Notes: generated by a model from the sequence alone, not told the origin. 64,000 nucleotides of DNA from JANXYW01 sp031400455 (GCA_031400455.1 JANNPX010000005.1:1-64000), one strand, 5' to 3'. Shown: positions 8,133 to 19,849, counted from the first letter of the stretch. Numbers and translations are program-made.

Positions 8133-9656
8133 TCACCGCTCGACGGCGATCACGATCGGATCTGACGTGAATGTGTTCTTTCGACCGTGCATGGCCATCT
8201 GCGGAAGAAACGCAACCGTTTCGGCGTTGGCTGACAGCAGCCGCACCGTCATCTCAAAGCTGGCCACCTCGCCCGGGCGGAGGGCGGGTATTCCCCATTC
8301 CCGCGGACCTTCGACCATCGAGTCACCTTCTCCGGCTGAGGAGCTGATTTGCGAACCCGCGGGGGCGGGCAAGCGCACGGAAAGGCCGGACTGCGGCTCA
8401 TCGCTGGCATTGAAGTAGAGCAGCAGAATCTTGAACGTATCGCCGAGACTCGACGAGGCGAGCCGGGTCGTGACCGTCTCTGCGTTGGCGATCGGTTGGA
8501 AGATGACAGGCGGAAGACTGACTCTGGGCGCGAGCTTTATCGTGCACTCCATGCCTGACGGGGCGTCCTCCGGAGACTGCCTCTCGAGCAGCGTCGTCAA
8601 GCGGCAGACGCTGCGCCCGGCTACGCCTTCGTACACACCCGTGCCGCTGGTCGTGATCGAGGCAATGATCTGTTCCGAGTTGGTCGCCGACGCAGAGCTA
8701 ATCCCAGTTCTCGAAAAGCCACGGATAGGGGCCAGCGTGCTCCCACCATCGTACTTCGTCGTCGAAATCCCCGAAAATACGATGCTTTTGCATTGGTCGG
8801 CGAGTGAGCCGACCGCGTCCCACGGGGTGCTGGTCGTTCCGTTGATGTCGCCGGTGAAGACGGCCTCAAATCGCCCGTTGAACATCAGTGGGGCCGTGAC
8901 GCAATCTCCAGTGAACTCACCAACGTTTTGTCGAGCCTCAGTCGACCTGATGTGGAGGTCGGTGTACTCAGGTTCACCATCCTCCCCTCCGCCAGACGAC
9001 AGCGCGAGCGCGAGAAACACTGCGCCCATCGATACGACGGCCAGCGCCCCTGCCGCGGCCAACAACGGCAGCCTGAGCCAGTTGCTCGCGTGCTGTTCAC
9101 CCTCACCGATGCCACCGGCGCCAACTGATACTTCAAACAGGTGAACTGGCTCGTCGAAGCCTTTGAGGTCCGCGGCACCCTGGTCGGCGAACAGCGCACC
9201 CTTGCCGTACACCAGCTCACGCACAACGTTCGTCGCCAGGATCTGCCCTCCCTTGGCCTCGGCGCAAGTGCGCGCCGCGAGCTGCACAGCGCTTCCGAAG
9301 ACATCTGCGTCTTCCGAAACGGGCTCGCCGGCGTTGAGGCCAACGGCGATCTGGAACGACGCGTGAGGATGCGCCTGGTTATACGCGCGCACCCCGTGCT
9401 GCATGGCGACGGCGGCCGCCACGGCGCGGGCTGCCGAATGAAACGTCGCCATGATGCCGTCGCCTGTGTGTTTCACCTCGGTGCCACCGCGCGCGGACAC
9501 CTCACGGCGGACGATCGTGTTGTGCGCGCGCACGATCTCCTGCGCCCGCGCGTCGCCCAAGCGCTGCGTCATCGCCGTCGAACCCTCGAGATCGGTGAAG
9601 AGGATCGTGAGGAGGCCCTGCTGGCCGCGCCGCACTCGCCCTCGCCGTGGCGCCAT
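8133..9656 (-). CDS. Membrane-anchored class III cyclase-domain protein
   Basis: The 507-residue protein has an N-terminal cyclase homology domain (about residues 14-180), one transmembrane helix near 200-225 (a run of Leu, Ala and Val ending before SSGGGE) and an extracytoplasmic C-terminal region of about 280 residues that I do not recognise. Metal Asp residues appear in FTDLEGST and TGDG, with Lys in EVKHTGDG. The Asn of GxxVNxAAR is Gln here (GSAVQLAAR). The ATG at 9656 follows a purine-rich GGGGGGGA six bases upstream and directly precedes the conserved domain. The gene follows the other cyclase gene in the same orientation across a 157-bp gap and is probably a diverged paralogue in that domain. 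A role as receptor-linked cyclase is inferred. Confidence 0.8.
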   Translation of the reverse strand: MAPRRGRVRRGQQGLLTILFTDLEGSTAMTQRLGDARAQEIVRAHNTIVRREVSARGGTEVKHTGDGIMATFHSAARAVAAAVAMQHGVRAYNQAHPHASFQIAVGLNAGEPVSEDADVFGSAVQLAARTCAEAKGGQILATNVVRELVYGKGALFADQGAADLKGFDEPVHLFEVSVGAGGIGEGEQHASNWLRLPLLAAAGALAVVSMGAVFLALALSSGGGEDGEPEYTDLHIRSTEARQNVGEFTGDCVTAPLMFNGRFEAVFTGDINGTTSTPWDAVGSLADQCKSIVFSGISTTKYDGGSTLAPIRGFSRTGISSASATNSEQIIASITTSGTGVYEGVAGRSVCRLTTLLERQSPEDAPSGMECTIKLAPRVSLPPVIFQPIANAETVTTRLASSSLGDTFKILLLYFNASDEPQSGLSVRLPAPAGSQISSSAGEGDSMVEGPREWGIPALRPGEVASFEMTVRLLSANAETVAFLPQMAMHGRKNTFTSDPIVIAVER

Positions 9657-10222
9657 TGATTCCCCCCCGTTCGCAGGCATTAGACGCCGAGGCGTACGAA
9701 AAGGCAAGCACGCGCTGCTTAATGCCGACGCGGACGCGTAGTTGACCTCACGCTTCCATCCTCCACGGAGGGGCCAAGAGCATAGCGGCGAAACGGCCAC
9801 GATCGTTTGATGGTGTGGGGTACCTTGGCCTAACAGTACCCAGGCAGGACCGGAATACGTCAGTGGGCGCCGAGGTGCAATTCGCGCTGGGCTTCGCCCA
9901 TGATCGGAGCGTTTGTAGAGCATTGGCACGGAGCGTCATCAGGATGGCGGCGGACCCTGAGGTCGTGCCACCCACCCCTCGGAGATCACCGCGCCCCCGC
10001 CCTAAACTAGCACCATGCCCACGCGCCGTCCCCACCCCCAACCGCCACCAACGCGCCGTTTGATTGCCCCCTCCCGAAACAATCAAACACAATCAAACCT
10101 CGCCCGAACAATCAATCCGCAGCGCGCCTCGCGCACACAAACCGAATCTGCGCAGAGCCGAAAATCAATCAGCCAGCGCGAAAACGAGAAAAACAAATGA
10201 ACAATCAAACAGGGGAAGTCGG
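9657..10222. repeat. Gene-free region with CAATCAAAC repeats
   Basis: This 566-bp gap separates two minus-strand genes and lacks a credible CDS. The stretch 10020-10215 is unusually A- and C-rich on this strand. The 9-mer CAATCAAAC occurs at 10080-10088, 10090-10098 and 10202-10210, its exact inverse (GTTTGATTG) at 10058-10066, and a variant CAATCAATC at 10109. The 10058/10080 pair makes a 9-bp inverted repeat with a 13-base spacer. It may be the upstream regulatory region of the cyclase gene or the 3' region of the synthetase gene. Confidence 0.6.
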
Positions 10223-11656
10223 TCAGTCCAGCCCCGCGCGGAACCGGTGGTACTCGATGGCCCGCGCCAGCGCCCGCGCCGCCCGCTCGAAGGATGCGAA
10301 GACCGCGATGCCGCGCTCCTGCACGCGCATCCGTGCCTGCCGTACCACATCCTCGACGTGCTGCGGCTGCAGCACCGCCACGAACGGCTTCGGCGATGCG
10401 TCCCGGTGCGCCGCCAGCGTGTCGAGCAGCCCGTCCAGGCTCGCCGGGTTCGCCGCCCACATCCGCGCCAGGAACCCCGACGCCATCTCCATCGCCACCG
10501 CATCGATGTTCGGGTCCGCATCGAGGATGCCGAACAGCCGCGCCAGCGTCTCCGCCGACCCGCCGAACCCGATCGTCCCGCCCATGTCGAGCGGGTTCTG
10601 GTAGCTGCCGCCGACGATGTTGAAGAACGACTTCAGCTCCGCGTACGAAGCGTCCGACAGCCGCGGCACGTCCAGCCCGGCGTTCACGAAGGAGTCCGTG
10701 ATCACCACCGACTGCCCGCCCGTCATCGCCATCAGCCCCATGCCGCGCCCCGTGGCCGGCTTCGCGTACAGCAGCGCCTTCACCACATCGATCGCGTCCT
10801 CAAGACTGTTCGCCTCGATCGCGCCCGCCTGCCGCACGATCGAACTGAACACCGCCTGCGACGTCGCCAGCGACCCCGTGTGCGATGCCGTCGCCCGAGC
10901 GCCCGCGTCCGTCACGCCGCCCTTCCACACGACCACCGGCTTCATCGATGCCGCGCGCCGTAGCGACCGCACGAACCGCGGCCCGTCCTTCACGCCTTCG
11001 ATGTACATCGCGATGACCTTCGTCTCGGCGTCATCCGCGAGGTAGTCGATGTAGTCCGGCACGTCGAGCACGATGCAGTTGCCGATGCTGATGGAGGTGC
11101 TGACACGAACGCCATGCTGCTCGCCCACCAGCCCGAAGTTGATCGCGTGCGTCCCGCTCTGCGAGATGAAGCCGACGTCGCCGGCCTCGCCGTGCCCCTG
11201 CTCGCCGCTCTGCCGGATGCCGAGGCGTCGGTTGTACAGCCCCATACAGTTCGGCCCGATCAGCGTCACGTTGCCGTCGCGCGCGATCTGCAGCAGTTGC
11301 TCCTGGAGCTTGATGCCTTCTTCTTCGCCTGTCTCCGCGAACCCGGACGTGAACAGCGCCACGCCGCCGACGCCCTTCTTCGCGCAGTCCGTCATCACGC
11401 GCGCCGCCACAGGCCGCGGCACCGCGATCATCACGTAGTCGATGTCGCCCGGCACATCCATCAGCGACGTGAAGTTCGTCACGCCCATCGCCTCGATGCC
11501 CGGGATCTCGTTCGGGTCGATCTGCACCGAGTACAGCGGCCCCGCCGTGAAGGTCGAATAGTTACGCAGCCACATGTACGCGTCGGCCTTCTTCGACCCG
11601 ACGACCACAACGGACTTCGGACTCAGCGCGCGCGAAAGGTCGTGTGGAGTGCTCAT
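10223..11656 (-). CDS. ADP-forming acyl-CoA synthetase, alpha-type subunit (CoA-binding)
   Basis: The 477-residue protein matches the alpha subunit of ADP-forming acetyl/acyl-CoA synthetases (NDP-forming acyl-CoA ligase superfamily), which couple acyl-CoA cleavage to ATP synthesis. It has an N-terminal CoA-binding Rossmann domain (VVVVGSKK near residue 16, IGPNCMGLYN near 140) and two succinyl-CoA-ligase-like domains. The phosphorylated His would be that of SHTGS (near 270). A plausible partner subunit (ATP-grasp) lies 212 bases upstream on the same strand, with repeat elements between them. The start is the ATG at 11656. The acyl substrate is not predictable from sequence. Confidence 0.85.
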   Translation of the reverse strand: MSTPHDLSRALSPKSVVVVGSKKADAYMWLRNYSTFTAGPLYSVQIDPNEIPGIEAMGVTNFTSLMDVPGDIDYVMIAVPRPVAARVMTDCAKKGVGGVALFTSGFAETGEEEGIKLQEQLLQIARDGNVTLIGPNCMGLYNRRLGIRQSGEQGHGEAGDVGFISQSGTHAINFGLVGEQHGVRVSTSISIGNCIVLDVPDYIDYLADDAETKVIAMYIEGVKDGPRFVRSLRRAASMKPVVVWKGGVTDAGARATASHTGSLATSQAVFSSIVRQAGAIEANSLEDAIDVVKALLYAKPATGRGMGLMAMTGGQSVVITDSFVNAGLDVPRLSDASYAELKSFFNIVGGSYQNPLDMGGTIGFGGSAETLARLFGILDADPNIDAVAMEMASGFLARMWAANPASLDGLLDTLAAHRDASPKPFVAVLQPQHVEDVVRQARMRVQERGIAVFASFERAARALARAIEYHRFRAGLD

Positions 11657-11704
11657 CGAATGAATGAGTGTCGCGATGTCGAAGCGGCGCCGCGAATGAA
11701 AGGA

Positions 11705-11787
11705 CGTAGGGACGCAGCTTTAGCTCCGTCCAACTCGCGTCGATCCGCGACGGAGCGGCCGTAGGGACGCAGCTTCAGCTCCGTCCA
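11705..11787. repeat. Two copies of a 28-bp palindromic repeat
   Basis: A 28-bp unit, cgtagggacgcagctt-Y-agctccgtcca, occurs at 11705-11732 and 11760-11787 with one mismatch. Its core ACGCAGCTTCAGCTCCGT resembles the GCGGAGCTTCAGCTCCGC palindromes at 2.7 and 53.2 kb. It lies between the two synthetase subunit genes. Confidence 0.75.
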
Positions 11788-11868
11788 CCGAGCTCCGACC
11801 CGAAAAGAAACGCCGTTGCTTCGAACCATATCCGTCGCCCCCGACGACTCAAGACCGACGACCGACGA

Positions 11869-12558
11869 CTAACTAAGCACTATCCGCGCATCAACAGCCT
11901 TCGCGCCGTCCTTGTACGCGAACACCGGATTCAAGTCCAACTCCGCCACTTCAGGATGCGTCTCGATGAACGACGACACCTTCAGCAGCAGCTCCTGCAG
12001 CTTGCCGATATCAGCGGCATCGCTGCCCCGATACCCGTCGAGCAGCGGCTTGCCCTTGATCTCGTTGATCATCTGCCGCGCATCGCGCTCGTTGATCGGC
12101 ACGACGCGGAACGCCACGTCCTTGAGGATCTCGACCATCACGCCGCCGAGCCCGAACATCAGCACCGGCCCGAACTGCGGGTCCGTCGTCATGCCGATGA
12201 TCACTTCGATCCCCTGCTTCTCCATCCGCTGCACCGCCACGCCATCGATCGTCGCGTCCGGTACGGCCTTCTTCGCCGCAGCGACGATCTTGTCGAACGC
12301 CGCCGCGACCTCCGCGCTCGAACCGAGGTTCAGCGCCACGCCGCCCACGTCGGACTTGTGCGTGATCTGCGGCGACACGATCTTCAGCACGATCGGGTAC
12401 CCGAGCTCGTCGGCCATCTTCGCCGCGGCGTCTTTCGTCGTCGCCAGCCGCGCCGGCGAAACGGGCACGCCCGCATCCGCCAGCACCTGCTTGGCCTCGA
12501 TCTCGGTGAGCAGCGTGCGGCCTTCTTTGCGCGCTGCGTCGATGATTGCCGATGGCAT
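11869..12558 (-). CDS. ADP-forming acyl-CoA synthetase, beta-type subunit (ATP-grasp)
   Basis: The 229-residue protein is an ATP-grasp domain like the beta subunit of ADP-forming acyl-CoA synthetases. Visible landmarks are 'LTEIEAKQVLADAGVPV' near residue 17, 'GYPIVLKIVSPQITHKSD' near 55, the glycine-rich MFGLGG near 135 and 'ELDLNPVF' near the C-terminus, which supplies metal ligands. It carries only this domain, so it should pair with the alpha-type protein encoded next on the strand. The ATG at 12558 is preceded by CAGGAGACCAAC, a good ribosome-binding site. Confidence 0.87.
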   Translation of the reverse strand: MPSAIIDAARKEGRTLLTEIEAKQVLADAGVPVSPARLATTKDAAAKMADELGYPIVLKIVSPQITHKSDVGGVALNLGSSAEVAAAFDKIVAAAKKAVPDATIDGVAVQRMEKQGIEVIIGMTTDPQFGPVLMFGLGGVMVEILKDVAFRVVPINERDARQMINEIKGKPLLDGYRGSDAADIGKLQELLLKVSSFIETHPEVAELDLNPVFAYKDGAKAVDARIVLS

Positions 12559-12734
12559 GTTGGTCTCCTGGTTCCGGCCGCGGTCGCTCGTATCCGGCGG
12601 CGCTCCAATCTACGGCACAGCCCGCCGTGGCGGAAGCTACAGCCAGCCGCCCGAATCGCACATTGGCACGCGGCTTCACCACTTGACATCGACCGGCAAC
12701 GGAAGCCAAACGCGCTGCGAACGCTGATTCGGCA

Positions 12735-15173
12735 ATGTACGCTGGATCTCATGCTCGCATGGAAGCGCCTGCATCGCGTCGGCTCACGATGATCCTCGCC
12801 TGGCTCGCCGCCGCTTGGGGGGCCGGCATCCTCGCTGCGACCGCATTCGGCCGCGGCGCCTGGCCGCTCGCCATCGCGTTCTTGGCAGCCGCGCTCGCCA
12901 TTGCACTGATCCGCCGCGAGCGCGCGATCGCCATCTACGCGCTCGTGCTGCCGCTCGTCTTCGCAGCCGGCATCGCACGCTTAGAGACATCGCGTCCGCA
13001 CGTCCCCGCGGACGACGCCTCGCGCTACAACGATGGTGTCGCCATGCGTATCCGCGGCGTCCTCCGCGACGATCCCGAGATCGGCGACACATCTCAGCGC
13101 TTCGCCGCCACGGTGCGCGACATCGAGGTGGATGGCGCGTGGCAACCTGCGTCCGGCGGCGTGCTGGTCCGCATCGGACTGCTGCCGTCGTACAAGTCAG
13201 GCGATGTGCTCGAACTCGAAGGCCACCTCGAATCGCCGCCGCAGCTCGACGGCTTCGACTACGCCGAGTATCTCGCCCGGCAGAACATCCGCAGTGTCAT
13301 GGCGTTCCCGGCGGCGCGCAGCGTCGGCCACGAAGATGACAGCCTTGCGCGTTCAACCATCCTCCGCGTCCGCCGCACGCTCTCCAAGGCGCTCGGCCTC
13401 GCCTTGCCAGAGCCGCAGTCGTCGCTCGCGCAGGGCATCCTGCTTGGCCAGAAATCCCTACTGCCAAGCGATATCGCCGCAGATCTCAACGACACGAACA
13501 CCTCGCACCTCGTCGTCGTCTCCGGCGCGAACGTCGTGCTCGTCTCCGCCTTCGCTACGGCCGCGCTTGCATGGCTCGTCGGCCGCCGCCGCGCGCTTCT
13601 GCTGTCGATCCTCGTCGTGTGCGCGTACGCCGCTCTGATAGGCGCATCGCCGTCCGTCACGCGTGCGACGATCATGGGCATCTTGCTCATCATCGCCACG
13701 CTCGCCGGCCGCCCGTCGAGCGGCATCACATCGATCTTGTTCGCCGCCGCCATCATGTCCGGCCTTGATCCGCACATCGGTCGCGACATTTCGTTCCAGC
13801 TCACCTTCGCGGCAACAGTCGGCATCGCCTATCTGGCGGGACCGATCGCAGAATGGACGGTCGAGTGGCTCGCGCGCATCCTGCGCCGCGATGCCGTTCC
13901 CGGCTGGGTCAACGCCTGGTGCGTGGCCCCGCTCTCGGTCACCCTCGCCGCCACGATCGCGACGCAACCGCTGATCGCGATGAACTTCGGCCGGATCTCG
14001 CTGGTCGCTCTGCCCGCGAACCTGCTCGTCGTGCCGGTCTTCGGCTTCATCATGCTCACGTCGTTGGTCGCGGCCATCGGAGGCATGTTGCCGTTCGGAA
14101 GGCTCGTCTTCGCCGCGCCAGCCTACTACGCCCTGACGTATTGGATCGAAGTTGGACATTGGCTTGCGTCCGTGCCCGGCGCCGCCACCAGCATCGAGAA
14201 TTACACGTCGTTCTGGGCCGCAACGACGTATGCACTCGTCGCCGCGATGGCGTTCTTGGTGTTCCGCATCGCTGGTCGTCCGCTCGGTAGACGAATCGAG
14301 TCATCGCCGGAGCTCGATGTTCGAGGCGCGTTCCGACTCGCTACGATCGCTGTCCCTGCATTGACTATGATCGCGAGCCTCGGATTCGTCTTCTGGCCGT
14401 CGTCGCAGCCTGTGCTCCGCGTCACCGTGCTCGACGTGGGGCAGGGTGATGCCATCCTCATCCAGACGCCGGATGGCAAAGACATCCTCGTCGACGGCGG
14501 CCCCGGCCGCGCCGTGCTCCGCGGCCTCGGCGATGAGCTCGCGTGGTACGACCGCTCGATCGAGCTGATGGTGCTAACACACCCGCAGGCGGATCACATC
14601 ACTGGGCTGCTCGGCGTGCTGGCGCGTTACGAGGTCAATCGCATCCTGACCGGCCCGGGCACGCAACCGTCCGCTGCCTCGACGGCCTGGGATGCAGCCG
14701 TCGGCGCCGAGGGCGTGGATCTCGAGACCGCGCACCAGGGCATGAGCTACGACCTCGGCGCCGGCGTGATCCTCGAGATTCTCGGACCGGACGCGTCGGC
14801 GGCAGCCGATCGGCAGGTCAACAACACCGGCGTCGTCGCCCGCCTCGTCTGGCGCGACGTGAGCTTCCTGCTGACCGCCGACATCGAAGCCAGCGCCGAA
14901 CGATCGCTCCTGAGCGACGGCATCGAACTGCAGTCGACCGTGCTCAAGGTCGGGCACCACGGCAGCAAGACCTCCAGCACAGACGCATTTCTCGCAGCCG
15001 TACATCCCGCTGTCTCCGTCGTATCGTCCGGAAAGGACAACCAGTTCGGCCATCCCGCGGCCGAAGTCGTCGAGCGGCTCGCTCCGTACGGGCCCGTCTA
15101 CAACACGGCCGATGCCGGATCGATTCGGTTCGAGACGGACGGTTATCACTGGTCCGTGTCCATCGGCAGGTAG
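12735..15173 (+). CDS. comEC: ComEC/Rec2 DNA-uptake channel protein
   Basis: The 812-residue protein has the full ComEC layout: an N-terminal membrane segment with a DUF4131-like OB region (about 1-200), a multi-helix competence domain (about 205-490, containing 'LVVVSGANVVLVSAF') and a C-terminal metallo-beta-lactamase-like domain (about 535-812) with 'LDVGQGDAILI', 'LTHPQADHITG' and 'LKVGHHGSKTSS'. It is expected to carry single-stranded DNA across the inner membrane during transformation. The start is uncertain: ATG at 12735, 12759 and 12789 are all in frame, and the last begins directly at the first membrane helix. No other competence gene is in the window. Confidence 0.9.
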   Translation: MYAGSHARMEAPASRRLTMILAWLAAAWGAGILAATAFGRGAWPLAIAFLAAALAIALIRRERAIAIYALVLPLVFAAGIARLETSRPHVPADDASRYNDGVAMRIRGVLRDDPEIGDTSQRFAATVRDIEVDGAWQPASGGVLVRIGLLPSYKSGDVLELEGHLESPPQLDGFDYAEYLARQNIRSVMAFPAARSVGHEDDSLARSTILRVRRTLSKALGLALPEPQSSLAQGILLGQKSLLPSDIAADLNDTNTSHLVVVSGANVVLVSAFATAALAWLVGRRRALLLSILVVCAYAALIGASPSVTRATIMGILLIIATLAGRPSSGITSILFAAAIMSGLDPHIGRDISFQLTFAATVGIAYLAGPIAEWTVEWLARILRRDAVPGWVNAWCVAPLSVTLAATIATQPLIAMNFGRISLVALPANLLVVPVFGFIMLTSLVAAIGGMLPFGRLVFAAPAYYALTYWIEVGHWLASVPGAATSIENYTSFWAATTYALVAAMAFLVFRIAGRPLGRRIESSPELDVRGAFRLATIAVPALTMIASLGFVFWPSSQPVLRVTVLDVGQGDAILIQTPDGKDILVDGGPGRAVLRGLGDELAWYDRSIELMVLTHPQADHITGLLGVLARYEVNRILTGPGTQPSAASTAWDAAVGAEGVDLETAHQGMSYDLGAGVILEILGPDASAAADRQVNNTGVVARLVWRDVSFLLTADIEASAERSLLSDGIELQSTVLKVGHHGSKTSSTDAFLAAVHPAVSVVSSGKDNQFGHPAAEVVERLAPYGPVYNTADAGSIRFETDGYHWSVSIGR

Positions 15174-15235
15174 CTGGCAGCGGCCGCGCGCACTCGATAG
15201 GCTCTACCAGCCCCCGACAGATGAGAGGATGTACG

Positions 15236-15970
15236 TTGAACAGACATGATGGCCGCACGCCGGATCAGACGCGCCCCGTGAGCATAGAAGTCGACTATCT
15301 CAGCCACGCCGAGGGCTCGGCGATGGTGAAGTTCGGCAACACGTGGGTGCTCTGCGCGGTCAGCATGGAAGACCGCGTCCCGCAGTTCTTGCGTGGAACC
15401 GGCGGCGGCTGGGTTACAGCCGAATACGGCATGCTCCCCCGCTCGACGAACACACGCACCGATCGCGAAGCCGCGCGCGGTAAACAGAGCGGCCGCTCGC
15501 AGGAAATTCAGCGTCTCATCGGGCGCGCGCTGCGCAGCGTCACGAATCTCGATCTGCTCGGCGAACGCAACTTCATCGTCGACTGCGACGTCATCAAGGC
15601 CGATGGTGGTACGCGCACAGCCTCGATCACGGGCGCGTGCGTGGCGCTCGCGCAGGCGCTCAACCGGCTCGTGAAGGACGGCGTCGTCGCTGCTCTTCCG
15701 ATGAATGGGCTGGTTGCCGCGGTCAGCGTCGGCGTCGTCGAGGGCCGGGCGCTCCTCGATCTCGACTACCCGGAGGACTCGTCCGCCGAGGTGGACTTCA
15801 ACGTCGTGATGACCGATGCCGGCCGATTCGTTGAACTGCAGGGCACCGCTGAGGGCCCGGCGTTCGAGCGCTCGATGATGGATCAGATGGTCGACCTTGC
15901 CGCCGCCGGCATCCGCCAGCTCAACGACGTGCAACGGGCATCGCTGCGCCAGCTAGGCATCGAGCGGTAG
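15236..15970 (+). CDS. rph: Ribonuclease PH
   Basis: RNase PH is a phosphorolytic 3'-5' exonuclease that trims tRNA precursors. The 244-residue product begins with the family N-terminus R-x-D-G-R-x-x-D-Q-x-R-P (as RHDGRTPDQTRP). It then shows the EGSAMVKFGNT segment, 'GWVTAEYGMLPRST' and the basic 'SGRSQEIQRLIGRALR' region with the phosphate-binding Arg, and later 'DCDVIKADGGTRTASITG'. The TTG at 15236 has an AGAGGA site seven bases upstream. An in-frame ATG at 15221 contains that site and is less likely. It lies 62 bases after comEC. Confidence 0.93.
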   Translation: MNRHDGRTPDQTRPVSIEVDYLSHAEGSAMVKFGNTWVLCAVSMEDRVPQFLRGTGGGWVTAEYGMLPRSTNTRTDREAARGKQSGRSQEIQRLIGRALRSVTNLDLLGERNFIVDCDVIKADGGTRTASITGACVALAQALNRLVKDGVVAALPMNGLVAAVSVGVVEGRALLDLDYPEDSSAEVDFNVVMTDAGRFVELQGTAEGPAFERSMMDQMVDLAAAGIRQLNDVQRASLRQLGIER

Positions 15971-15979
15971 CAGGCGAAG

Positions 15980-16309
15980 CTACGCGTACTCTCCGAGATA
16001 CGTGCCGCCGATGATGTGCACGTGCCCGTGCGCCTGGCTCTGCATCGCGTCCGAACCGAAGTTGCTGAGCAAACGGAAGCCGCTCGGGCAGTGCTTCGCG
16101 CCCATGGCCGCCGCGACGGCTGCCACCTTCGCGACGACGTCCGATGTCCACAACTCCCCCTGAAGCAGATGCTCGCGCGGTACCGCCAGCAGCATCACGG
16201 GCACCCAGTTGAGGCGGTTGCGGAACACGATCACATCGTCATCCTCGTGCAGGATCGTGGCGGGTTCACGGTGCGCGATGATCTCGCAGAAGACACAGTA
16301 AAACGACAT
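15980..16309 (-). CDS. HIT family nucleotide-binding protein
   Basis: The 109-residue protein is a histidine-triad hydrolase or transferase of the HINT/Fhit superfamily. The C-terminal motif H-x-H-x-H-x-x is intact (HGHVHII). The N-terminus CVFCEIIAHREPA is the usual HIT start, including the Cys-x-x-Cys pair often seen in HINT. The ATG at 16309 was chosen at the conserved N-terminus; a TATATT -10 lies eight bases upstream. The 3' end faces rph with a gap of nine bases. The substrate is unknown; HINT members cleave aminoacyl- or lysyl-adenylates. Confidence 0.88.
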   Translation of the reverse strand: MSFYCVFCEIIAHREPATILHEDDDVIVFRNRLNWVPVMLLAVPREHLLQGELWTSDVVAKVAAVAAAMGAKHCPSGFRLLSNFGSDAMQSQAHGHVHIIGGTYLGEYA

Positions 16310-16392
16310 CTGTCGACAATATATGCGCGCCCGGAGCTTCGTCCCAGCGTGACGCGCTTCCGCGTTCCGCGGCCCCACGCATATACTCCCGC
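16310..16392. promoter_or_regulatory. Divergent promoters for the HIT and DUF1015 genes
   Basis: Only 83 bases separate the two start codons. On the plus strand TATACT (16382-16387) ends five bases before the DUF1015 ATG, with a weak -35 (TTCCGC, 16358). On the minus strand TATATT (16323-16318) ends eight bases before the HIT ATG, with the palindrome TGTCGACA (16311-16318) next to it. Both transcripts would be leaderless or nearly so. Confidence 0.5.
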
Positions 16393-17697
<1,305 letters not shown>

Positions 17698-17707
17698 TCC
17701 CGCTCTG

Positions 17708-17736
17708 TTGCACCCGTAACACCTTTAACGTACAAA
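17708..17736 (+). promoter_or_regulatory. Promoter of argG (TTGCAC-17-TACAAA)
   Basis: TTGCAC at 17708 and TACAAA at 17731 are spaced by 17 bases. The predicted transcript begins near 17743, giving an untranslated leader of about 65 bases before the argG ATG. Confidence 0.5.
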
Positions 17737-17808
17737 GATGTGGCTCTCCGCCGCATCGCTATCATCAAGTGGTCGCCGTTTCGAAAACGGGTAAGAGGAA
17801 CCAACCCC

Positions 17809-19068
<1,260 letters not shown>

Positions 19069-19069
19069 T

Positions 19070-19849
19070 GTGACTGGGTCCCCGGCTCGCGCCCTCTCGT
19101 CCGCACTGCTGGTGCTGCTTGCGTCGTCCCTGATCGCATGTGGCGAGACCACAACCAGCGCGCCCCCGCCGGAGGTTGTAGCGACGGCGGAATCGATCTC
19201 CCGCATGGTCGCCATTGACGTACCGATTGCTGAGGCTACGCCCGGCGGACCTGAGGCTCCCGGGGAGCCCGCCGTCCTTGCCGGTCGCGTGTTTGGCACA
19301 GGCCCGGTCGGCGTCATTCTTGCCCACATGCGGCCCGCGGATCAGACGGCGTGGTTCCCCTTCGCGCTCAAGCTCGCAGCGACGGGCAAGTTCACCGTGC
19401 TCACGTTCGACTTCCGTGGATTCGGCGACTCGGGCGGGGAGAAGGACTTCGATCTGCTGGACGCGGATCTGGCGGCCGCATACCAATACATGACTGGCGA
19501 TCTCAAGATGCAGAAGATCTACCTGGTGGGTGCGAGCATGGGCGGGACCGCCTCGCTGGTGGTCGGCGCCAGCCTGCAGGTGGCCGGCGTTGTGTCCATC
19601 TCGTCCGCTGCGCAGTTCCAGACGCTCGACGCGCTTGGCGCCGTCGTGTCGATCTCAGCGCCCAAGCTCTTCATATCGAGCGAGGACGATGTCCCCGCCG
19701 CCCGGAGCGAAGAGCAACTCTGGTCCATCTCGGCAGAACCCAAAGACCACGAGATCTATTCCGGTGACGCGCACGGCACGGATCTGTTCCGAGGCATTCA
19801 CGGCTCCGAACTGGAACAGCGCATCCTCAACTTCCTGGTGTCCCCCTAA
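19070..19849 (+). CDS. Lipoprotein alpha/beta hydrolase
   Basis: The 259-residue product starts with a lipoprotein signal peptide: a short N-region, the hydrophobic 'ALLVLLASSLI' and lipobox LIAC, giving Cys at about residue 22, then a Thr/Ser/Pro linker. The mature part is an alpha/beta hydrolase of the dienelactone-hydrolase/esterase type: 'DFRGFGDSGG', the nucleophile elbow GASMGG, and a candidate catalytic His in DAHGT. The GTG at 19070 lies one base after the argG stop codon, so the two are probably cotranslated. The substrate is unknown; no functional tie to arginine synthesis is evident. Confidence 0.8.
   Translation: MTGSPARALSSALLVLLASSLIACGETTTSAPPPEVVATAESISRMVAIDVPIAEATPGGPEAPGEPAVLAGRVFGTGPVGVILAHMRPADQTAWFPFALKLAATGKFTVLTFDFRGFGDSGGEKDFDLLDADLAAAYQYMTGDLKMQKIYLVGASMGGTASLVVGASLQVAGVVSISSAAQFQTLDALGAVVSISAPKLFISSEDDVPAARSEEQLWSISAEPKDHEIYSGDAHGTDLFRGIHGSELEQRILNFLVSP

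Noticed and set aside
17740..17808. Longer N-terminus for ArgG
   Set aside because: The extra 23 residues do not match the family and lie at or before the predicted transcript start; a good ribosome-binding site precedes ATG 17809.
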